The notes beneath the pieces are model-generated. The model made no database searches. It was not told where the DNA came from and was given only the letters and a program-made list of their open reading frames with translations. The position numbers were made by a program, and so were the translations under genes. A stretch of 64,000 nt of DNA from a virus: the IMG/VR virus record IMGVR_UViG_3300009085_000003, positions 1 through 64,000 of that record, one strand, 5' to 3'. Within the stretch, counting starts at the first letter, position 1. Every line of letters begins with the position of its first letter. This document shows, one piece after another, positions 58,730-64,000 of this stretch.

Positions 58730-58771
58730 GATTTAAGTATAGGGGGTTTCCGTAAATTTGTGCCAGCCAGT

Positions 58772-59779
58772 TCACGGCTCCAGCCTTTTTGCGCACTTTA
58801 TCAATGCCCGGAGACCACCCTTGGTCAACGAGCCATCCAGAATCATGTCGTCGATTTTGCGGTTCAGGTTTATAATGCGGGATTTTTCACCGATTACATC
58901 CACCAGCCGTCCCAGTGGCGTGTTGGCAGCTTTCGCGTGCGAGAGCACCCTCGCGTCCGGGTCGAGACACACGTACACCGGGTCACAGTTCGCAATCGGG
59001 GCAAGCAAGTCGAGGTCGGGCGTCACACCGGGCACACCCACAACGTGCATATCGACGTCATCCAGCGCCAGATACGTGGTCATCGCCTTGAACTCTCCCT
59101 CGACCAACAGGCACGCCCCAGCCATGGGTCGGTCGTGGTCTGCCACAAATAGTCTGGGCGGCAGTCCCTTGACCTCGCTCCTGTAACGGTCATTCTTGCT
59201 GCGGGGATGGACAATGCGGTGCTTGATGTTCAGGACGGTGCCGGTCACAGGTTCGTGGAGAGGTATCGTCAGCGACGGGGATTCGTAGTACGCATCACCC
59301 ACCCACACGCCACGATTCGGGCAATAGCCCAGCTCCCAGTAATTCAGCCAGTATGGGTCAACGATACCGCGCTGGGCATAGAGCGCTCGAGCGGCATCAT
59401 CCAACTGGGCATGATAGGTTTTCCACACGTGGGACGCTGTGAACTCAGCCATGGCTTTCGCCGCCAGCTCCTGCTGTTCTTTTTCAAACGCTTGACGCTG
59501 GCGCTCTATCTCCGCCTGTTGTTCGGCAGTCAGAGTGACACCCGCCTCACGTCCCGGTAGCCAGACGTATCCGCATCGACGGCACCAGCCAAACGCGCCA
59601 CCGGTTGCCTTGGATTGCACGAACATTCGGAACCTGTCCGGGAATGAACCATCCTGATGGGGAGAGCCACCACACCGGGGGCAACTGCCGGAATACTCGT
59701 TGGCGCTGACCCGGACAACATGGTTGACGAGTGGCGTGAGCTCAGCACAGGCTGCTGGCAAAACGGCGGTATGCCTCAT
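58772..59779 (-). CDS. DNA primase (zinc finger plus TOPRIM)
   Basis: A 335-residue primase that would make RNA primers for the DnaB-type helicase at 2859-4178. The N-terminal Zn site is GSCPRCGGSPHQ (Cys33/36) with WCRRCGYVW (Cys66/69). A helical linker follows, then a catalytic region with a TOPRIM signature: LLVEGEFKAMT (Glu227) and CLDPDARVL (Asp273, Asp275). It has no helicase domain. The start overlaps the upstream stop (ATGA). Confidence 0.85.
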   Translation of the reverse strand: MRHTAVLPAACAELTPLVNHVVRVSANEYSGSCPRCGGSPHQDGSFPDRFRMFVQSKATGGAFGWCRRCGYVWLPGREAGVTLTAEQQAEIERQRQAFEKEQQELAAKAMAEFTASHVWKTYHAQLDDAARALYAQRGIVDPYWLNYWELGYCPNRGVWVGDAYYESPSLTIPLHEPVTGTVLNIKHRIVHPRSKNDRYRSEVKGLPPRLFVADHDRPMAGACLLVEGEFKAMTTYLALDDVDMHVVGVPGVTPDLDLLAPIANCDPVYVCLDPDARVLSHAKAANTPLGRLVDVIGEKSRIINLNRKIDDMILDGSLTKGGLRALIKCAKRLEP

Positions 59780-60066
59780 GCGTCCACCACGAGCAGCGGC
59801 TTGCGGGCACGATGCTTGGGAAATCCATCATGCTGCCTGCCCCACTTATCATCCATCTTCATCACCGGCTCATTCTCACCGTTGTCGTACTGGCAGACGC
59901 GACCGTCCTTGCCCAAGTGGGTGGGCACGATTGGCTCACCAATAAAATCGATGCCCAGTAGCGGCATGGAACGACCGCAGTGTGGGCATCGAATGGCACG
60001 ACAATAGGTTCCCTCGTGCTTGGCTTTTTTATATTCAGCGATTTTGCGCCTTTGACTGTAATTCAC
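59776..60066 (-). CDS. zinc-binding hypothetical protein upstream of primase
   Basis: A 96-residue basic protein with AGAGAGGTGCACAGTGA before the ATG. It begins MNYSQRRKIAEYKKAKHEG and has CRAIRCPHCGRS, a possible zinc site. Cotranscribed with the primase from the promoter at 60116. Function unknown. Confidence 0.5.
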   Translation of the reverse strand: MNYSQRRKIAEYKKAKHEGTYCRAIRCPHCGRSMPLLGIDFIGEPIVPTHLGKDGRVCQYDNGENEPVMKMDDKWGRQHDGFPKHRARKPLLVVDA

Positions 60067-60115
60067 TGTGCACCTCTCTCAAATTGTATCATTATCAAAC
60101 AACACGTACTGATAC

Positions 60116-60144
60116 ATTGTAACACAGTGTCATTATGGTGTCAA
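60116..60144 (-). promoter_or_regulatory. sigma-70 promoter of the primase operon
   Basis: Minus-strand TTGACA (60144-60139), 17-base spacer, TACAAT (60121-60116). The upstream gene's stop TGA is inside the -35 hexamer, as at 2857-2862. Confidence 0.75.
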
Positions 60145-60533
60145 GGGGTATCTTCTGGTTGGTCGATAGCTCCCTCAAGCTCGGGCACACGAGCCCAGTT
60201 GCGCATCTCATCCTTTGTCCACACCTCCAACACCTCGAGGTCGGTACAGTTCATCGTATCACCCACGCAGCCATGGGCGGGCGGGTCTCCGTAGTGCCAG
60301 CTCTTGGGCGGACGTTTGTTCGGCTTGAACCGGTCGAACAGGCTCAAGTGCATCTCGACGTCGAACCGCTGGTCGCAGCTCTGGCACCCGATACGCATCA
60401 AGACCACAACACGAGAATAAATATCTGGCGCCAAATCCGGCTCAAACTTGCCATACCGGGGCGTACCGTTTTCGTCGTACCACGTAGGCTGCTCCTGAAT
60501 CCGGGAGCGGATATCCTGAAACCTGCTATGCAT
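60141..60533 (-). CDS. hypothetical protein
   Basis: A 130-residue protein starting within the end of the preceding gene (8-base overlap). It has a Trp/Tyr-rich start (QEQPTWYDENGTPRYGKF), a CQSCDQRF pair, and a Lys/Pro-rich middle. The pattern suggests a small zinc-linked domain. Not recognised. Confidence 0.5.
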   Translation of the reverse strand: MHSRFQDIRSRIQEQPTWYDENGTPRYGKFEPDLAPDIYSRVVVLMRIGCQSCDQRFDVEMHLSLFDRFKPNKRPPKSWHYGDPPAHGCVGDTMNCTDLEVLEVWTKDEMRNWARVPELEGAIDQPEDTP

Positions 60534-60717
60534 GTTCCGGCTCCTCTCCGGTGGGAGACTTCGCTTGCTGCTCCGCCCATTTTATCAATACCGACACTGG
60601 TGTCTTGCTGAGCGACTTACCCGTAATATCGCTAAAGTCCTCCACTAGCTCATACAACATGCCACGCAATTCGTCGTGGCGTGCTTTGTGCTCTGCGGGT
60701 GTAAATGGTTTAGGCAT
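60526..60717 (-). CDS. small helical protein, tandem paralogue A
   Basis: A 63-residue protein with AGAGGAGTAAACC upstream. It shares with the next upstream protein the pattern HKxRHxEL, then M, ELV-DF, TGK-S-T and a Trp helix, so the two arose by duplication. Function unknown. Confidence 0.5.
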   Translation of the reverse strand: MPKPFTPAEHKARHDELRGMLYELVEDFSDITGKSLSKTPVSVLIKWAEQQAKSPTGEEPEHA

Positions 60718-60720
60718 GGT

Positions 60721-60903
60721 TTACTCCTCTGGATTCAATGTCTGTAAATACGACCAGTCCATCAGCTCTTTCAGGGTCGTCTGACTGGGCAACTTTCCGG
60801 TATGCAGTATAAAGTCCGCCACCAGCTCATCGAACATTTGGTGGAGTTCTCCATGGCGCTCTTTGTGCGCCTCGCGCTGCGTTTTATCAATCTGCTCACT
60901 CAC
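60721..60903 (-). CDS. small helical protein, tandem paralogue B
   Basis: A 60-residue protein with a GTG start after AGGAGG (six-base spacing). It matches paralogue A along its length (HKERHGELHQMFDELV in this copy). The three-base gap to paralogue A fits a recent tandem duplication followed by divergence. Confidence 0.5.
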   Translation of the reverse strand: MSEQIDKTQREAHKERHGELHQMFDELVADFILHTGKLPSQTTLKELMDWSYLQTLNPEE

Positions 60904-60913
60904 ACAGAACCTC

Positions 60914-61684
60914 CTAGAAATGGTTAAAGTAGACGCCATTCATTCGCTGATACAGCTGGGTGGTCAGGTATACGTCGTTGCTGACGTACTGGCGCCGGAC
61001 ATCATTGGTCATATCCGCAATCATCGAACCATCCAGCTCTGGCAGCGGGTTGTCCAGATTGTACAGCTTGGCAAGCGCCTTGAGTCCCTTGACGTTCTGG
61101 ATGCTCCAGTTATAGAGAATCGAGAACAGGTCAGTAATCGGTTCAGTGCGAAACCGCGCCAGATTCGGGATGTGACGCGGGCGGATACCCAGCGCCATGG
61201 AGCGGCGCATGATGTAGGGGATGTCGAAGTTAAGCACGTTGAATCCCACCACGCGCCCCTCGCACTCAGCGTACTTTTTCCAGAACAGCTCAATCAGGTC
61301 GCTTTCAGTAATCGTCGCGTGAACGAGCGTGCTTTCGTCAACGGTCTCGTCACCCACCAGCCACGCCTCTATGGGCAGGCTCGGGTGTGTGCGATAGGCA
61401 ATGGCGATGATGCGCCCATAGTCCGGGTCGAGCGGGGCGTCCTTGAGACGCTGCTCCTGCTTTTCGGACTTGTATTTTTCAATCGTGTCAGCATCCTTGT
61501 AGTTTCCGGGCGCCTTGACCTCTGGCATCAAATCGGCAATCAAAGGGTTCGCCTCGGTCTCGATATCAAAGAACAGGCGCTTGGATGCCGTGCGAATCGG
61601 CATTGCGACCGGTATCAAATCCGGCTGGGTCGCCACGTCCGCTGGGAACGTGGTCTCAATGGGATAGGGGGGTTTTTCACTCAT
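60914..61684 (-). CDS. DEDDy 3'-5' exonuclease
   Basis: A 256-residue protein with AAGGAGTGAGACT before the ATG. Exo I is FFDIETEANP (Asp/Glu), Exo II is VVGFNVLNFDIPYI, and Exo III is YVSNDVYLTTQLY with the Tyr-x3-Asp spacing of the DEDDy class. It resembles stand-alone proofreading or polysaccharide-PolB-like exonucleases of phages. It probably trims or proofreads DNA; no DNA polymerase gene is in the window. Confidence 0.82.
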   Translation of the reverse strand: MSEKPPYPIETTFPADVATQPDLIPVAMPIRTASKRLFFDIETEANPLIADLMPEVKAPGNYKDADTIEKYKSEKQEQRLKDAPLDPDYGRIIAIAYRTHPSLPIEAWLVGDETVDESTLVHATITESDLIELFWKKYAECEGRVVGFNVLNFDIPYIMRRSMALGIRPRHIPNLARFRTEPITDLFSILYNWSIQNVKGLKALAKLYNLDNPLPELDGSMIADMTNDVRRQYVSNDVYLTTQLYQRMNGVYFNHF

Positions 61685-61722
61685 AGTCTCACTCCTTGTG
61701 CGTTATTGTATCACATTATCAA

Positions 61723-62397
61723 TCAATGTCCCCACTGGTCGCGGCGCAGCAACAGACCGATGGCGCCGTACACAGCCAAGTCCATGAACGAATCCTCCAG
61801 CGACTCGTTGGCTGCCTCCGCAGGTGGGTTCACGGGCTCATCACTGATGGTCAGGATATACTTGCCGTCCTTGTGTTGCACCTCAATGTTGAACCCGAGC
61901 AGGTTCATGAGCCGGATGGTCTTGTCCCAGATACGCACCATGACACCCTTTTTGCCGGTGCCAATGATGTTGGCTGGGGAGTAGTCCGAATTCTTGCGGA
62001 CATGGACGCGGTACATCGATGATGTCAGGTTGCGGAACGCTTCGCACTGTACCGGGCTGGTCACCTCTGCTTTGGGTATCTTGGGCAGCTTGGGATAAAA
62101 GTACACCGGGATATCGTGCGCCTTGGCATACTCGACCTCCACCTTGGCGCCCTTACTGGATTCCCAGTCTGGGAGCGCAATCACAGCATCGACGCGCGAA
62201 ATCATGTCGAGGTCACCGGCGATATAGTCCTCCCACGTACAGGTGCAATCCTGCTCAAAGTGGGCAGTGTTGAGGTGAGGGCAGATAACGTGGTACCCAT
62301 CCTGCCAGAGCCGGACAGCCACGCGCCGGGCATTGGCAAGGTTCTGTTCCATAGTAGTACCACCGGTAGAATATGGGGCTGAGATATAGACTAACAC
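61723..62397 (-). CDS. DUF4406-like protein fused to a nucleotide-modification domain
   Basis: A 224-residue two-domain protein. Residues 1-100 (MLVYISAPYSTGGTT, GDLDMISRVDAVIALPDWESSKGA) fit the DUF4406/nucleoside 2-deoxyribosyltransferase-like fold. Residues about 128-224 (KNSDYSPANIIGTGKKGVMV, then SLEDSFMDLAVYGAIGLLL) fit the phage nucleotide-modification-associated domain DUF1599. The fusion suggests a role in nucleotide pool or base modification. The recurrent 10-mer GATTGATAAT lies directly at its stop codon. Confidence 0.65.
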   Translation of the reverse strand: MLVYISAPYSTGGTTMEQNLANARRVAVRLWQDGYHVICPHLNTAHFEQDCTCTWEDYIAGDLDMISRVDAVIALPDWESSKGAKVEVEYAKAHDIPVYFYPKLPKIPKAEVTSPVQCEAFRNLTSSMYRVHVRKNSDYSPANIIGTGKKGVMVRIWDKTIRLMNLLGFNIEVQHKDGKYILTISDEPVNPPAEAANESLEDSFMDLAVYGAIGLLLRRDQWGH

Positions 62398-62675
62398 ACG
62401 ACACCTCCATGCGCCCCGAATTCGACTATCTCGTCACCGCACCAGCAGCAGCGCTCCAGACATCGGAATTCTGGCGGGTGTCCTGCGGCAGCCCACTTGC
62501 CATGGGGCTTGGGCAACTTGGTGTTGTCCTGTTGTGACACCTCGTGCCAGCAGTGGCGACCGTCGGGAGCAACTTCGCAATTATATGTTGACATCACACC
62601 AACATCGTGCCCAACCACGCCATCGTATCTCTTGCGTTTCGTAGTGCGCTTAATATACTCTTTTACCTCACTCAT
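62391..62675 (-). CDS. zinc-binding hypothetical protein
   Basis: A 94-residue protein. The ATG at 62675 follows AAGGAGATGTGAG; an upstream in-frame start at 62720 has no ribosome site. A basic N-terminus (YIKRTTKRKRYDG) is followed by RHCWHEVS and CLERCCWCGDE, a Cys/His cluster. Unknown function. Confidence 0.5.
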   Translation of the reverse strand: MSEVKEYIKRTTKRKRYDGVVGHDVGVMSTYNCEVAPDGRHCWHEVSQQDNTKLPKPHGKWAAAGHPPEFRCLERCCWCGDEIVEFGAHGGVVC

Positions 62676-62881
62676 CTCACATCTCCTTTTTGTTTTCTGG
62701 TTGGCTTGGGCGGTTTCCACCCCTCGGGTGCTGTTCCGATATCCACCCGATGGGTAGTATCGTCGACGTGCCAGTAGAACATTACAAATGGGCTGTCAAA
62801 ATAATCGGCAGCACCCAGAGAGTCCACCACAAAGTCGACCTTTGGGATAACCGTACCGTTCACATGCATATAGTAATACAC
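62672..62881 (-). CDS. small hypothetical protein
   Basis: A 69-residue protein beginning MYYYMHVNG, with PFVMFYWHVDD in the middle and a basic end (PPKPTRKQKGDVR). The stop overlaps the next ATG (ATGA). It is strand-rich and aromatic; no family recognised. Confidence 0.45.
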   Translation of the reverse strand: MYYYMHVNGTVIPKVDFVVDSLGAADYFDSPFVMFYWHVDDTTHRVDIGTAPEGWKPPKPTRKQKGDVR

Positions 62882-62908
62882 TCACACACTCCTCTCTCAT
62901 GATTATTA

Positions 62909-63811
62909 TCAATCGCCCGGATATAGCAGGGGCGTCAAGTTGCCCTGCTTGCAGGCGTCGTACCAGATGCGGACAAAAGCCTTGACGATATCCGCCGGTA
63001 ACTCCAGCTCTGCAAACTCGCGCATATTGTAGCTCCAGACACCCGGCTGGCAAGCCATGGTGTTATCGTCCCGGACAAGCCACTTGCCTGCCGTGATGGA
63101 GCAACTGTATTGCACCGACTGGTCGAGACATGCTGGCAGGCTCTGGTTGCAGGCTTCGTTCTCAGCATAACTCAGGTTGTAAACGTACTCACCGAACAGG
63201 CTCTGGTAGTCTGGCTCCACATCGCAGTCCAGCTTATCTGTGACCACGTACAGGAAAATCGTGCGCAGGGACGGGAACTGGGTATAGGACGTCGACCACC
63301 CACAGGTATCCGCACCACTGCCCTCAACCTGTTCTGCTGGGCACGCTTTTCTGGGGCACTCATATTTGACCGGGGTCGGGGTCACAATCCATCCAGTCGG
63401 GGTGACCGTGGGGGTAAATTCCATGGTGGGGGTCGCAGTGAATTTAGGCGTGCTGGTCGGCGTAAACTCGGGAGTATTGGTAGCCGTAGGCTCTTTGGTG
63501 TTGGTGGCTGTGGGCTCCGGGGTATTGGTACTGGTGGGCTCGAGAGTCTTGGTGACCGTGGCGGTCTTGGTGACGGTTGGGGTGGCGGTATAGAGCCACT
63601 CGCATTTTCCGTTCTCAGACTCTGGGTTGAACGGGATACACGCCAGTCCGGGGCAACAGGGTTTGTCACTCTCGTTTATGGTGCACTCAGCGTGCTCATG
63701 CTTGCAGTCGGTACACTCCGCAGGCTGCGGTTGCGATATCAGCAGGGCAGCGACAACCACCAGAACAAGCACAACGAGAACATAGGGGGCAAGACGTAAC
63801 AGTTTATTCAT
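62909..63811 (-). CDS. membrane-anchored Cys-rich protein with Thr/Pro stalk
   Basis: A 300-residue protein with GAGGAGTGTGCCCC before the ATG. It starts with a signal-anchor helix (about 8-26) then a Cys cluster (CTDC, CTIN, PCCPGLACIPF, GKCEW), which looks knottin-like. A stalk of Thr-Pro-Glu-type repeats (about 75-150) follows, then a Cys-containing C-terminal domain (about 150-300). A similar stalk is frequent in Chloroflexota extracellular proteins. It is probably displayed on the cell surface. Superinfection exclusion or adhesion are possible roles; neither is demonstrated. Confidence 0.65.
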   Translation of the reverse strand: MNKLLRLAPYVLVVLVLVVVAALLISQPQPAECTDCKHEHAECTINESDKPCCPGLACIPFNPESENGKCEWLYTATPTVTKTATVTKTLEPTSTNTPEPTATNTKEPTATNTPEFTPTSTPKFTATPTMEFTPTVTPTGWIVTPTPVKYECPRKACPAEQVEGSGADTCGWSTSYTQFPSLRTIFLYVVTDKLDCDVEPDYQSLFGEYVYNLSYAENEACNQSLPACLDQSVQYSCSITAGKWLVRDDNTMACQPGVWSYNMREFAELELPADIVKAFVRIWYDACKQGNLTPLLYPGD

Positions 63812-63839
63812 GGGGCACACTCCTCGCCACTATTATACA

Positions 63840-64000
63840 TCATAGTGCATCCAACGAGGTGACCCTGATGCGGTCTGCCAGATACACAACCCCGCGGGCA
63901 TGAACCTTGGGGCGTATGAGACCCGCTGCCTCGCACCTGACGATACGCCTATTCTCCCGACGTCGAAACATCTTGCTGAAAAAATCTTGCGCCTCCTCGA
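63840..64000 (-). CDS. MerR/excisionase-like protein, 5' end missing
   Basis: The C-terminal 53 codons of a gene that enters from the right edge. It reads EEAQDFFSKMFRRRE, then NRRIVRCEAAGLIRPK and ARGVVYLADRIRV, the pattern of a winged helix-turn-helix of the MerR/excisionase type. Stop at 63842-63840. It may regulate the adjacent gene or recombination; the rest lies outside the window. Confidence 0.5.
   Translation of the reverse strand, partial: EEAQDFFSKMFRRRENRRIVRCEAAGLIRPKVHARGVVYLADRIRVTSLDAL

Noticed and set aside
58614-58796. A 60-codon minus-strand frame in the gap after the primase gene.
   Set aside because: It overlaps the end of the primase gene, lacks a ribosome site and crosses two strong hairpins, so RNA structure is a better explanation.
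1-64000. CRISPR arrays, insertion sequences, an integrase gene or attachment sites.
   Set aside because: No regularly spaced direct repeats, transposase or integrase motifs were seen. The MerR/excisionase-like gene at the right edge alone does not show lysogeny.

Overview
The window is one continuous stretch of a large tailed double-stranded DNA phage genome (class Caudoviricetes, siphovirus-like), or an integrated or metagenomic copy of one. It carries a portal, a MuF-type minor head protein, a prohead protease fused to a scaffold, a major capsid protein, a tail tube, a G/GT tail chaperone, a 1035-residue tape measure, a baseplate hub, a fibre, an endolysin and a holin, plus phage-type replication genes. 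There is no tail sheath. No terminase or DNA polymerase is present, and a gene is cut at each end, so the genome is larger than the window. Genes are tightly packed with many ATGA or TGATG overlaps. Promoters are of ordinary bacterial sigma-70 type. The host is not shown directly. A Thr/Pro-rich stalk at 62909-63811 resembles linkers common in Chloroflexota surface proteins, so a host from that phylum is a weak inference.

Layout: 1-5188 (minus) holds small Zn-ribbon genes, a PD-(D/E)XK nuclease, an unknown gene, a tRNA-like RNA with its own promoter, a DnaB-type helicase and a winged-helix initiator. Divergent promoters follow at 5241-5334. 5357-10981 (plus) holds a ribbon-helix-helix regulator, two unknowns, a MoxR/CobS-like AAA+ ATPase paired with a CobT-like VWA protein, and a Zn-ribbon protein. 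11044-14102 (minus) is a lysis-type block. 14125-29853 (minus) is the tail and connector block. 29854-34121 (minus) is a glycosylation block. 34256-35281 (plus) is a moron-like cassette of four small genes with its own promoter and terminator. 35371-55726 (minus) is the head block. 55748-64000 (minus) holds a DNA methyltransferase, primase, 3'-5' exonuclease, a nucleotide-related fusion protein, many small genes and a membrane-anchored Cys-rich protein.

The most unusual part is the head block. Five proteins (235, 550, 393, 949 and 2707 aa) share a glycine-rich element, consensus KGGxGSGNxGHxGxPGKRGG, present twelve times in all. Seven copies cut the 2707-aa MuF protein into eight segments, which include two ADP-ribosyltransferase-like domains and two HExxH metallopeptidase-like domains. 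The 949-aa protein carries a third metallopeptidase and an R-S-E-type ADP-ribosyltransferase, the 550-aa protein an HD phosphohydrolase and the 393-aa protein a possible JAB domain. I infer an arsenal of virion-carried effectors assembled from modules around a common linker.

Regulation also looks unusual. An 18-bp site, AAATCGGGGAAANTTCCC, recurs in intergenic and coding DNA, and a related palindrome lies next to one of the strong promoters. The 10-mer GATTGATAAT occurs twelve times on the minus strand and was not found on the plus strand. Two head/tail operons start with structured leaders.
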